DNA of 64,000 nt from Nitrospira sp. (GTDB taxonomy: Bacteria; Nitrospirota; Nitrospiria; Nitrospirales; Nitrospiraceae), in the NCBI GenBank assembly GCA_018242685.1, contig JAFEBM010000027.1:100979-164978 (forward strand). Direction: 5' to 3'. The notes under the pieces are model-generated. The model saw only the letters and a program-made list of their open reading frames with translations, searched no databases and had not been told where the DNA came from. Below are positions 46,754 through 55,562 of the stretch, piece after piece. The first letter of the stretch is position 1. The number at the start of each line of letters is the position of its first letter. A program made the position numbers and the translations under genes.

Positions 46754-48148
46754 ATGGTCTTTGGGGCGTTCGGCAGACATTGGACGGTGTGGAAGGCAGC
46801 GTGGCAGGCCGAGTCAAGCCGACCAGCCGATTCCGTTGTGTCCAGCGGACAAGCCATGGAATTTCTGCCTGCGGTATTGGAAATTCAGCAGATTCCTCCA
46901 TCTCCAATCGGTCGAGCGCTCCTCTGGACGATCTTGGCAGCCTTCACTGCTGGAACGCTGTGGACCACATTCGGGTGGATCGATATCGTGGCCACGGCGC
47001 AGGGCAAGATCATTCCCAGCGGCTACTCGAAGATCATCCAGCCGTATGAAGCAGCGGTCATTGCATCGATCCAGGTGCAGGATGGGCAAGCCGTAAAGCG
47101 GGGTGATGTGCTGATCGAGCTTGATTCGACCCTCAATCGTGCCGACTATGAGCGAGTATTCAATGAATACAGATCGGCAAAAGTGGATGCGGCCAGGTTG
47201 AGGGCTCTCATCAAGGGACTGGCCACTTTTGAGATACCTGCCGGTGTAGATGAGGCCTATGTCGTGCTGCAACAGCAATTACTGCGCGACCAATTGGCCG
47301 AGTACCAGGCCAAGGTCGCGGCTGCCCAGCATCTTGTGGAGCAACGTCAAGCTGCGCTTGAACAAACGAAAGAGAATATCCTCCGTTTGGAAGCCACGGT
47401 GCTGATGGAGACAGAACGTGCTGAAGCCTACAAGAAACTGCTTGAACACGAGGCGGTCACCAAGATGGACTTTCTGCAGGCCGAAGGGCAACGGATCGAC
47501 AAGGCGCAAGAATTGGCCGGGCAAAAGAAGAAACTCGAACAGGACCAGGCGGCGCTCGCAGAAGCCGAAAAACACTACCAAGCCATGGCGTCGGAGTTTC
47601 AGCAGGCGAAACAGACGGAACTGTCTGCTCTTGAAACTAAAGCCGCTTCTCTTGCGCAAGAGGTCACGAAGGCAGGTCAAAAGGCTGGTTTGCAGCGGCT
47701 GACCTCGCCGATCGACGGCGTCGTGCAACAGTTAGCGGTGCATACGGTCGGCGGCGTCGTTACTCCGGCGCAGCAGTTGCTCATTGTCGTGCCTCAAGAC
47801 CATCCAGTCGAAGTGGAGGCGCGAGTCGAGAATAAAGATATGGGGTTTGTGCAGGAAGGACAGCCGGTTGAGATCAAGGTTGAAACATTCCAGTTCACGT
47901 TGTATGGCACGATTCCGGGTCGTGTACTGACGATCTCCGGCGATGCAGGCCCTCTTGAAAAGATCGGACTCGTCTACCCAATCAGAGTCAGTATGGATCG
48001 GTCGACGATCCAGGTCGATGGCAAGCAAGTAAAACTTTCGCCTGGGATGGCGGTCACGGTTGAGATCAAGACCGGCCAGCGCCGCATCATCGAATATCTC
48101 CTGAGTCCGTTGCTCAAATCGATAAAAGAAAGTCTGAGGGAGCGGTAA
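46754..48148 (+). CDS. HlyD-family type I secretion adaptor
   Basis: 464 residues: short cytoplasmic N terminus with PAVLEIQQIPPSPIGR (a HlyD-type opening), one membrane helix (around 58-76), lipoyl half 1 (IIQPYEAAVIASIQVQDGQAV), a very long coiled coil (120-305), half 2 (LTSPIDGVVQQLAVHTVGGVV), and the HlyD_D23-like barrel. It bridges the ABC transporter and TolC. 11 bases after the ABC gene. Confidence 0.92.
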   Translation: MVFGAFGRHWTVWKAAWQAESSRPADSVVSSGQAMEFLPAVLEIQQIPPSPIGRALLWTILAAFTAGTLWTTFGWIDIVATAQGKIIPSGYSKIIQPYEAAVIASIQVQDGQAVKRGDVLIELDSTLNRADYERVFNEYRSAKVDAARLRALIKGLATFEIPAGVDEAYVVLQQQLLRDQLAEYQAKVAAAQHLVEQRQAALEQTKENILRLEATVLMETERAEAYKKLLEHEAVTKMDFLQAEGQRIDKAQELAGQKKKLEQDQAALAEAEKHYQAMASEFQQAKQTELSALETKAASLAQEVTKAGQKAGLQRLTSPIDGVVQQLAVHTVGGVVTPAQQLLIVVPQDHPVEVEARVENKDMGFVQEGQPVEIKVETFQFTLYGTIPGRVLTISGDAGPLEKIGLVYPIRVSMDRSTIQVDGKQVKLSPGMAVTVEIKTGQRRIIEYLLSPLLKSIKESLRER

Positions 48149-48151
48149 CGG

Positions 48152-49504
48152 ATGGCCCCATCGCTGGTGTTGCTTGGGCTCTGTCTGCTTGTCGTCCCTG
48201 TGCTCAAACCGGGTGTGGCGCAGGCCGATATTTCAACCGGAGAGTCCGGTAGCTCGGTTCAGTTACGGACACTTCAGCCGTTCAATCTTACCTTGAAAGG
48301 GGCGTTGGCGGCGGCGCTCAACAATAACCCGGACGTGCTTGTCTACAAGGAGCGGATTCGGGAGGCACAAGGCCAAGTGCAGACGCAATTGGGTGCGATG
48401 CTCCCCAACATTTCGGCCGATATCAGGCAAACCAGGCGGACACAATTTCTCGGAACGATCGGCCTCTCCCCGGTACGTACCGATCCATTTAGCATTTTCG
48501 ATACCAGGATCAGCGCGACGCAAAACCTGTTCAGTCTCAGCTTGATTCAGCGCTGGCGGGCTTCGCGTGAATCTCTGCGCGTGGCGGAACAGGAATCGGA
48601 AGCAAAACGGTTCGATACGATGGCCGGTGTGGCCCTGGTCTACATGGAAGGCTTGAAGGCCATGGCCATGGTCAACATGCATGAGGCCAATCAGCGGGTC
48701 ATGTACGAATTACTCGACACGGTCAGGCAGCGGCAACGTGGGGGAGTCGCCACGGGGCTCGATATCGTCAGACTGGAAGCGCAATTAGCGGCTGAGCGGC
48801 AACAAGGATCCTCGGCACGATATGACCTTGAACATGCCAAACTGAGTCTCATCAATCTCCTTGCGTTGCCGACGGAAATATCGCTTGTCTTGACCGATGA
48901 ATGGCTGACGGACGTGCGAGGCGTGCCGACGCCGCAGGGGGCGGTGGAAGAGGCATTGAGCCGATGGCCGGAGATTCAAGCACAGGACACCCGCGTGAAA
49001 GCTTCCGAATTGGCCTACGCATCGATTACGGGTGAACGAGTGCCGTCGCTGGTGGCCCAGGGAGATTATGGACTTGTCGGCAACCGTTGGAACAACACTC
49101 TCGATACCTACAATATGGCGCTGATCCTTCAGATCCCGATCTTCGACGGCGCCCAGCGGGAGGGCCGTATCGCCCAAGCCCGAAGCCAGTGGCGGCAAGA
49201 ATCGTTACGGATGAGATCGGTGCTCAACCAAGTCAAAATGGAAGTACAGGATGCCCTCGCGTCGCTCGCTGCGGCGCAAGAGCAGGTGAATATCGCACAG
49301 GTCGGTTTACAGATGGCGACCAAGGAACTCGACCTTGCGCGAGAACGCTACACCGTTCTTTCCTCCACCAGTCACTTTGAACTCACCAATGGGCTCTCGT
49401 CAGTAGCCCGTGCCAGAGAAAACCTCGTCACCGCACTCTTCCAGCTCAACGCCGCCAGAGTCAATCTGGCCCGTTCGACGGGAAGTTTGCATGCACTGAA
49501 CTAA
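48152..49504 (+). CDS. TolC-family outer-membrane channel of the type I system
   Basis: 450 residues: signal peptide (cleavage near AQA|DIS) and two TolC repeats. Shares blocks with the TolC at 25692: PVRTDPF, NLFSLSLIQRWRASRESL, QLGAMLPN, DYGLVGNRW. Begins 3 bases after the hlyD stop, so the three genes form one translational unit. Confidence 0.92.
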   Translation: MAPSLVLLGLCLLVVPVLKPGVAQADISTGESGSSVQLRTLQPFNLTLKGALAAALNNNPDVLVYKERIREAQGQVQTQLGAMLPNISADIRQTRRTQFLGTIGLSPVRTDPFSIFDTRISATQNLFSLSLIQRWRASRESLRVAEQESEAKRFDTMAGVALVYMEGLKAMAMVNMHEANQRVMYELLDTVRQRQRGGVATGLDIVRLEAQLAAERQQGSSARYDLEHAKLSLINLLALPTEISLVLTDEWLTDVRGVPTPQGAVEEALSRWPEIQAQDTRVKASELAYASITGERVPSLVAQGDYGLVGNRWNNTLDTYNMALILQIPIFDGAQREGRIAQARSQWRQESLRMRSVLNQVKMEVQDALASLAAAQEQVNIAQVGLQMATKELDLARERYTVLSSTSHFELTNGLSSVARARENLVTALFQLNAARVNLARSTGSLHALN

Positions 49505-49729
49505 AAATTGTTTGGGGAGCGAGCACAGCAGGCAAGCTACCGGCGGCTGTTCTGCCGCTGATTCCATGAGCCGAGATTCACCTTGATCTGTTCTTGGTCT
49601 GCCGGCGCTCCTCCGTATGGTTCACCCAGTCAGCGACACCTGTATGGCTGACTCCCCAGTCGATCGAATCAAAGGGTATAGAGGCTGCATTACCTTGACT
49701 TGTTCTATTGCTTCACTCACACTCGCACC

Positions 49730-51982
49730 ATGTATGAACATTCGGAAAACGAGCTTCTGCGCATGTTGGCCGATCGGGCAGGGATTGCTGCCGACTACTA
49801 CGACATCGCCGGAACGCACCATGTGACGGCGGATGAGACGCGACGGGCGATATTGGCCGCAATGAGTCTGCGGGTTTCGAATCGTGAGGAACTCATTGCA
49901 GAGCTAGAGGCGTGGGATAATCGCTGGTGGCTGCGAGGCTGCGAACCTGTCCATGTACTTCGATTGGGACGAGATGCCGATACCTGGTCGTTCTACGGCC
50001 CCTGTGAGAGCTCGGGTGATTCGGCTTTTCAGATCCTGTGGTCACTCTATGCGGAGAACGGAGAAACGCACTGTGAGCGAGCGGAGGGGCCTGGTCTCAG
50101 AGTCGAAGAGACCCGCACGATTCAGGGACGGAGGTTTGTTCGAGTCGCCTTGGCGTTTCCACAAGACCTGCCGCTCGGCTATTACATAGTCAAAGCCCAC
50201 GCAAAGGGGGGCGTCACGAATACGGAATCCACATTTCATCTCATCGTCGCCCCGGAGCGCTGTTACATTTCCGATGAACTTCAGCAAGGTGTTCGATGGT
50301 GGGGCGTAGCCTTGCAGCTCTATTCATTGCGGAGCCATCACAATTGGGGAGTCGGCGATTTTCGAGATCTGGGCGCCGTCATCGAATGGGCGGGAAAACG
50401 TCTGGGTGCTGCGGTGGTCGGGCTGAATCCTCTCCATGCTCTCAAGAATGCCATGCCCTATCATATTAGCCCCTATTCACCCTCCAGTCGGCTGTTTTTG
50501 AACGACTTGTATATTGATGTCACTCAGGTTCCAGAGTGCTGGATAGGTCCGGATGTGCAAAATCGGCTTGCCGACCCCTCATTTCGTGCAAGGATCGAAA
50601 CAGCCCGGCGGTGCGAGTTCGTGGATTATGACGCGGTGAAGGCAACAAAACGCGAGATCCTTGAGATCTGCTATCGGACGTTTGTGCGCGACAATTTCGA
50701 AGGCGTCGAACCGGAGTTGACACCAAAGACCGATCGGGGGAAAAGCTTTCATCACTTCACAGAGCGGGAAGGGGAATCTCTGACGCACTATGCGTTGTTT
50801 CAAGCGCTGGAAGAGGAACGGCAGTCCGCATCCTCTGCCTCGACGGTCTGGGAGGACTGGCCGGAGCCCTATCGCACTCGGAGGTCGGATGCCCTGGAAG
50901 AGTTTCGGCGTCGGCAGATGCCGCGAGTACGGTTCTTTCAATATCTGCAATGGCTGGCCGTGGAACAGCTGCAGGAGGCGGTGAAGAAGACGCACGAGGC
51001 CGATATGCCGATCGGCTTGTATCATGATTTTGCGCTGGGAAGCGAGCGCTATGGCGCCGATGGATGGCTGAATCAAGATGTATTGGCGTTCAGGGCTGAT
51101 TGCGGTGCGCCTCCCGATGCGTTTGCCCCTGAGGGACAGAATTGGGGAATTTCTCCACTCGATCCTTTGCGCCTGCGCGCGAGCGGTTACCGGTACTTTA
51201 TCGAATTGCTCCGCAATAATCTCCGCAATGGAGGCGCGATACGGATCGATCACGTCATGGCGCTCTTTCGGCTGTTTTGGATTCCGCGCGGTCTCCCACC
51301 CGCGATGGGGACGTACGTGTATTACCGAGATGACGAACTGCTGGCGATCTTGGCGCTGGAAAGTGTTCGGGCGAAGGCAGTGGTAATCGGCGAAGATCTG
51401 GGGACCGTTCCCGATTGGGTGCGTGATCGACTCCAAACAGCCGGAGTCTGCTCGTATCGAGTCTTCTATTTTGAGCGAGAACAGTCAGGAGGTTGGAAGT
51501 CTCCGGCACAGTATCCCGCTCAATCCCTCGCCGTCGTCACAACCCACGATCTTCCGACATTGGACGGGTATTGGGAAGGCGTGGATATTGAAACCCGGTC
51601 CGCGCTGGGCCTGTTCCCTTCGGATGAGGCTCGAAATGCGATGTGGGCGGAGCGGCATCGAGAAAAGGCAGGGATTCTCGCTGCCTTGAAGTCCCAAGGA
51701 CTCTTGCCGTCTGGTGTCTCGGAGGATCCGGCTCAGATGCCGACTATGACGACTGAGTTGATGGAGGGGATTCATCAGTATCTGGCCCGTACCCCCGCCT
51801 GGATTGTCTTGGTCAATATTGAAGATGTCCTTGGTACCCGATGCCAGACCAATCTACCAGGGACGGTGGACCAGCACCCGAATTGGCGCCGGAAATTGAG
51901 TCTGACGGTGGAGGATTTGATCCAAGACTCCCGATTTGAACGACTCGCAGCGTTGTTGCGTTTGACCCGCCCTCTTGTGTAA
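49730..51982 (+). CDS. malQ: 4-alpha-glucanotransferase
   Basis: 750 residues, GH77 amylomaltase with an N-terminal extra beta domain of about 200 residues, as in long MalQ forms. Landmarks: LQLYSLRSHHNWGVGDF, GLNPLHALKNAMPYHISPYSPSSR, GLYHDFALG, nucleophile region IRIDHVMALFRLFWIP, and GEDLGTVPDWV. It transfers glucan segments in glycogen or maltodextrin metabolism. The ATG at 49730 is preferred over TTG 49700. Nitrospira-type bacteria store glycogen; no other glycogen gene is adjacent, although the glucoamylase remnant at 57.1 kb is in the same window. Confidence 0.93.
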   Translation: MYEHSENELLRMLADRAGIAADYYDIAGTHHVTADETRRAILAAMSLRVSNREELIAELEAWDNRWWLRGCEPVHVLRLGRDADTWSFYGPCESSGDSAFQILWSLYAENGETHCERAEGPGLRVEETRTIQGRRFVRVALAFPQDLPLGYYIVKAHAKGGVTNTESTFHLIVAPERCYISDELQQGVRWWGVALQLYSLRSHHNWGVGDFRDLGAVIEWAGKRLGAAVVGLNPLHALKNAMPYHISPYSPSSRLFLNDLYIDVTQVPECWIGPDVQNRLADPSFRARIETARRCEFVDYDAVKATKREILEICYRTFVRDNFEGVEPELTPKTDRGKSFHHFTEREGESLTHYALFQALEEERQSASSASTVWEDWPEPYRTRRSDALEEFRRRQMPRVRFFQYLQWLAVEQLQEAVKKTHEADMPIGLYHDFALGSERYGADGWLNQDVLAFRADCGAPPDAFAPEGQNWGISPLDPLRLRASGYRYFIELLRNNLRNGGAIRIDHVMALFRLFWIPRGLPPAMGTYVYYRDDELLAILALESVRAKAVVIGEDLGTVPDWVRDRLQTAGVCSYRVFYFEREQSGGWKSPAQYPAQSLAVVTTHDLPTLDGYWEGVDIETRSALGLFPSDEARNAMWAERHREKAGILAALKSQGLLPSGVSEDPAQMPTMTTELMEGIHQYLARTPAWIVLVNIEDVLGTRCQTNLPGTVDQHPNWRRKLSLTVEDLIQDSRFERLAALLRLTRPLV

Positions 51983-52060
51983 GTACTTCGGTGAAGAACT
52001 CGTTCGTGATCGATGTGCTCGACTCAGAAGTTGTGATCCCAGGCCAGGCGGAGCGAGTCG

Positions 52061-53233
52061 ATGACTGCCATGACGCATCGTGACCGCCTCGTGCTTGCGA
52101 TCGCGGCTGCCTGTTTTCTTATCATCCTGGTCACTGAAGAATTCACCCCGGCCAACGTCGTCGGTGCGTATGGGTATGTATTGCCCATCTTGTTGGTAAC
52201 CACCCTTCGGAATCGAACCATCATGTTGGTGACGGTGTTGGCTTGTGTCGTTGCCACCTATTCGGGTTTACTCCAACCGACGAAGCCTGGCCGATTTCAA
52301 TCCGCCATCATCAACCGGAGCGTCGTCGTGGGCGTCTTGCTGTTGGTGGCTTACCTTGGTGTGAGTTGGGAAGAGCGGAAGGCGCGAGAGGAGGCGGCGA
52401 GGGTGGCGCTGGCTCGACAAACCGAGAATCTGCTCAAAGCCAACACACAACTGGTTCAGGCGAAAGATCAGCTGAACCGGTCGGAACGGTTGGCTGCAGT
52501 GGGACAGCTCGTGGCGTCCGTGGCGCACGAGGTGGGCACCCCGCTTCATTCAATCGCGTGGCATGTCCAGGCTCTGGCCGAGGAGCCTGGTGCAACGCCG
52601 GAGATGAGGAAACGGGTGGCCATCATCGATGATCAGATCGCGCGCGTCGTTCGAATCATTCAGGATTTATTGTCTTCTACTCGACCTCGCCAGCCCGAAC
52701 CACACTGGCTTCCAGTGGAGGAAGTGGTCGGCCCCTCTGCGATCCTGATGGAACCGGCCTTCCAGGAGAAAGGGATCGTTCTGGCGGTTGACATTCCAAA
52801 GGACCTTCCACTGATTTGGGCGGACAAGGAAAAAATACATCAAGTCTTGGTGAACGTCCTGACCAATGCGCTTGCGGCAACGCCCACACGGGGGAAAATC
52901 AACATCATGGCAGGAAGTCGCGAGGCGTCGTCGGACGAACTGGATCGCGGTCGGCTGGTCGCAGACGGCATGTCGCCGGTGGTGATTACGATTGAGGTGC
53001 AGGATACAGGATGCGGTATGCCGGAGGAAGACACGCAGAAAGCCTTTGAACCGTTTTTTACGACGAAGGCGGTTGGCAAAGGAACCGGCTTGGGACTATT
53101 CTTGAGCCGCGAATCGGTGGTGGCTCATGGCGGCAGCCTGACGATGACAAGTGAGATCGGGCGTGGCACGATCGTGACGATGACGTTACCGGCGATGCAA
53201 AACGGACTTATTCATGCGAAGGAGGAGGCGTAA
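52061..53233 (+). CDS. NtrB-type membrane sensor histidine kinase
   Basis: 390 residues. Three to four membrane helices (10-102), coiled coil (103-145), HisKA with phospho-His H156 in [10 protein letters not shown], HATPase with N box ([11 protein letters not shown]), G boxes [16 protein letters not shown]. No PAS domain visible, so the input is probably membrane or interaction based. Stop overlaps the start of the sigma-54 regulator by one base. Confidence 0.9.
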   Translation: MTAMTHRDRLVLAIAAACFLIILVTEEFTPANVVGAYGYVLPILLVTTLRNRTIMLVTVLACVVATYSGLLQPTKPGRFQSAIINRSVVVGVLLLVAYLGVSWEERKAREEAARVALARQTENLLKANTQLVQAKDQLNRSERLAAVGQLVASVAHEVGTPLHSIAWHVQALAEEPGATPEMRKRVAIIDDQIARVVRIIQDLLSSTRPRQPEPHWLPVEEVVGPSAILMEPAFQEKGIVLAVDIPKDLPLIWADKEKIHQVLVNVLTNALAATPTRGKINIMAGSREASSDELDRGRLVADGMSPVVITIEVQDTGCGMPEEDTQKAFEPFFTTKAVGKGTGLGLFLSRESVVAHGGSLTMTSEIGRGTIVTMTLPAMQNGLIHAKEEA

Positions 53234-54645
53234 TGCAACCAGCGACGATTCTGGTGGCCGACGACGATGCGGTTGCACGTGAGTTGCTGGCGGAGGCTCT
53301 CAGGAAGGAAGGATATCATGTCGAAGCCTTTGCCGGCGGAGAAGAGGTGGTCGCGCGTGGACGCCAGGGGCGGGTGGATTTGGTGTTGACGGACATCCGC
53401 ATGGGCGCGGTGGATGGGTTGACGGTCTTGCGGGAGTTCAAACGAGTGAGTCCGAATACGGCCGTCGTAGTGCTCACCGCGTTCGGCTCTCTGGAAGGCG
53501 CGATCGAAGCGATTAAGCAGGGCGCCTACGATTACCTGGCGAAGCCGTTCAAGAAAGAGGACATCAAGCTGGTAGTCAAACGGGGTCTGGATCACTGCAG
53601 ATTACTCCAAGAGAATGCGCGGTTCCGAGAAGAATTGAAGAGCAAGGGCGAGTGGTCTCCGTTGGTCGGAAGCAGCACGGCGATGTTGGAGGTGTACAAG
53701 TTGGTCGCGCGTGTGGCGGAAAGCAAAAGCACGATCCTGCTCCAGGGAGAAAGCGGTACCGGCAAGGAACTCATTGCGCGGGCCATTCATACGAATGGCC
53801 CGCGCCGGGATAAACCATTCATCCCGGTCAATTGCGGTGCGTTGCCCGATACCTTGCTGGAATCGGAAATGTTCGGATACGAGAAAGGCGCGTTCACCGG
53901 CGCAGCGGGGACCAAGGTCGGACTCTTTGAATCAGCTAATGGGGGGACGTTGTTTCTCGATGAGATCGGTGAGCTTGGACAGGCGTTACAGGTAAAGTTG
54001 TTGCGGGTCATGCAGGATCAGGAAGTCCGTCGGGTCGGGAGCACGACATCCACCAGAGTCGATGTCCGGATCATTGCCGCGACCAACCGAGATCTTGAGC
54101 TGCTGGTGAAAGAAGGAAAGTTTCGGGACGATCTCTTCTACCGGTTGAAAGTCGTTCCGATCACGTTGCCGTCATTGGTTGATCGGCGGGAGGACATTCC
54201 GATGCTGGTGCATCACTTCTTACAAAAGTGCGCGGCAGGCACAGACCATGCGGTACGGGGAGTCTTGCCGGAAACAATGGCATTGTTGATCCAATATCGA
54301 TGGCCAGGCAACGTTCGAGAGCTTGAGAATGCAATTGAACGTGCCGTGTCGTTAAGCCACGGGCCTCTCCTGACGCCGGAGGATTTACCCGAAGTGATTC
54401 GCCAGTGCGCCACGACCGAAGCCGATGCACGACTTTCGCAAGTCGATCAGCTCGATGAGGTGTGTCTGACCTTGGAAGAAGTGGAAAAACGTCATTTGAC
54501 TCGTGTACTGAAGGAAACAAAAGGAAATAAGGTAAAGGCCGCAAAAATACTCGGCATCGACAGACGAACGCTCTACCGTATGGCAGAGCGTTTCGGCCTG
54601 GATCTTGGAGAAGAGACTGAGGGAGCTGAAAAAGAGCCGGTCTAA
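53233..54645 (+). CDS. Sigma-54-dependent NtrC-family response regulator
   Basis: 470 residues. Receiver (1-120) with D10-D12 and phospho-Asp D54 in VLTDIRMG; AAA+ domain (145-380) with Walker A GESGTGKE, the sigma-54-contacting loop GAFTGA, and Walker B GGTLFLDEIGEL; C-terminal Fis-type helix-turn-helix (NKVKAAKILGIDRRTLYRM). It activates RpoN-dependent promoters. I found no convincing -24/-12 site in the window by eye, so its targets may lie elsewhere. It converges with the next minus-strand gene, overlapping it by 4 bases. Confidence 0.93.
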   Translation: MQPATILVADDDAVARELLAEALRKEGYHVEAFAGGEEVVARGRQGRVDLVLTDIRMGAVDGLTVLREFKRVSPNTAVVVLTAFGSLEGAIEAIKQGAYDYLAKPFKKEDIKLVVKRGLDHCRLLQENARFREELKSKGEWSPLVGSSTAMLEVYKLVARVAESKSTILLQGESGTGKELIARAIHTNGPRRDKPFIPVNCGALPDTLLESEMFGYEKGAFTGAAGTKVGLFESANGGTLFLDEIGELGQALQVKLLRVMQDQEVRRVGSTTSTRVDVRIIAATNRDLELLVKEGKFRDDLFYRLKVVPITLPSLVDRREDIPMLVHHFLQKCAAGTDHAVRGVLPETMALLIQYRWPGNVRELENAIERAVSLSHGPLLTPEDLPEVIRQCATTEADARLSQVDQLDEVCLTLEEVEKRHLTRVLKETKGNKVKAAKILGIDRRTLYRMAERFGLDLGEETEGAEKEPV

Positions 54646-55145
54646 GGCTTCAATCCGTAATTGGATCCGTAAAAGGTCTGTGTTGTGTAGGTTTCCTGCA
54701 CGATTTTCAATTCATTCTTGATTAAGCGCAGTTTGTTTTCCGCGCTTTGAGGAACTTGAGGCGCGGTAGGACCCCACCCTTGGAACATCGTTTGCTTACC
54801 TTCCGACGAGATTTGCAGATGGAGACGGGAGCTCTGGTCAGTTTCTGGCGTCACAGAAGCTTCAGCCCAGCTCCTGACGACACCAAGCCGTCCTTTCACG
54901 AGCCAATCCCAGATACTGGGCTGTTCATCCCTGTAACCTGTCTGTAACTGAGATCCGTCTTTCCAGTTCAAGTCGTAGTTATCATCTAGCAAAACTTTCG
55001 TCACTGCCGCTTTCACCCGGTCTGCAGACGCAGGTAAGGTGACATCGACGAGGTCTGCTTGGGAGTTGTGTTGTGGCGGCACGCCGGCACATCCAAAGGC
55101 AAAGACGGCGAGGGCGACGATGGCAAGACAGTCTTTTCGGCTCAT
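54642..55145 (-). CDS. Lipoprotein of unknown function
   Basis: 167 residues, lipobox in FAFGCAG (Cys 18). The mature part has a BamC-like or DUF-type look (paired strands around KVLLDDNYDLNWKDGSQLQTGY, then a Trp-rich middle), but I cannot name the family. AAGGAGG lies before the ATG at 55145. Last gene of a three-gene minus-strand group; its start overlaps the stop of the RAM-domain gene by 4 bases. Confidence 0.65.
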   Translation of the reverse strand: MSRKDCLAIVALAVFAFGCAGVPPQHNSQADLVDVTLPASADRVKAAVTKVLLDDNYDLNWKDGSQLQTGYRDEQPSIWDWLVKGRLGVVRSWAEASVTPETDQSSRLHLQISSEGKQTMFQGWGPTAPQVPQSAENKLRLIKNELKIVQETYTTQTFYGSNYGLKP

Positions 55146-55558
55146 TTTGTTCTGGCCTCCTTCAGACGGTATACGAGGTGAGTATCGGTCTGCGTCACTC
55201 CTTCTATACGATGTATACGACTTAAAACCAGTTGGGTCAAGGCATCTTGGTCCGGTATGTCGGCTATGGCGATGATGTCCGGCTTGCCCCAACAGGGATC
55301 GATCGTTTTTATTTCTTTAATTTCCCCCAGCGATTTGACTACAGCAGCTGTTTGTCCAGGTAGAACATTAATCAGCACGTATGCCCGATCCGACACACCT
55401 TGATCTCCCGAAGCGGGACCATGAATCGTATAGGGAACTGCCCCGGAAGTGGGCTGCTTTATAGCAAAGGCATTTTGCGCTGTCAACTCCGGCTTGGTCT
55501 TCGTGGACTTTGATGGCGGCGTGACAGAAGGAATCCTATTTAAATTGTGTTTTGCCAT
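55142..55558 (-). CDS. Stand-alone Lrp/AsnC ligand-binding (RAM) domain protein
   Basis: 138 residues. The first 55 are polar and probably disordered; residues 60-135 look like a RAM domain (AYVLINVLPGQTAAVVKSLGEI, IADIPDQDALTQLVLSRIHRI), the amino-acid effector-binding part of Lrp/AsnC regulators. No DNA-binding helix-turn-helix, so it cannot act alone as an Lrp repressor; stand-alone RAM proteins usually form oligomeric rings. Start 55558; an earlier in-frame start at 55579 overlaps the upstream gene. Confidence 0.65.
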   Translation of the reverse strand: MAKHNLNRIPSVTPPSKSTKTKPELTAQNAFAIKQPTSGAVPYTIHGPASGDQGVSDRAYVLINVLPGQTAAVVKSLGEIKEIKTIDPCWGKPDIIAIADIPDQDALTQLVLSRIHRIEGVTQTDTHLVYRLKEARTK

Positions 55559-55562
55559 GGTC

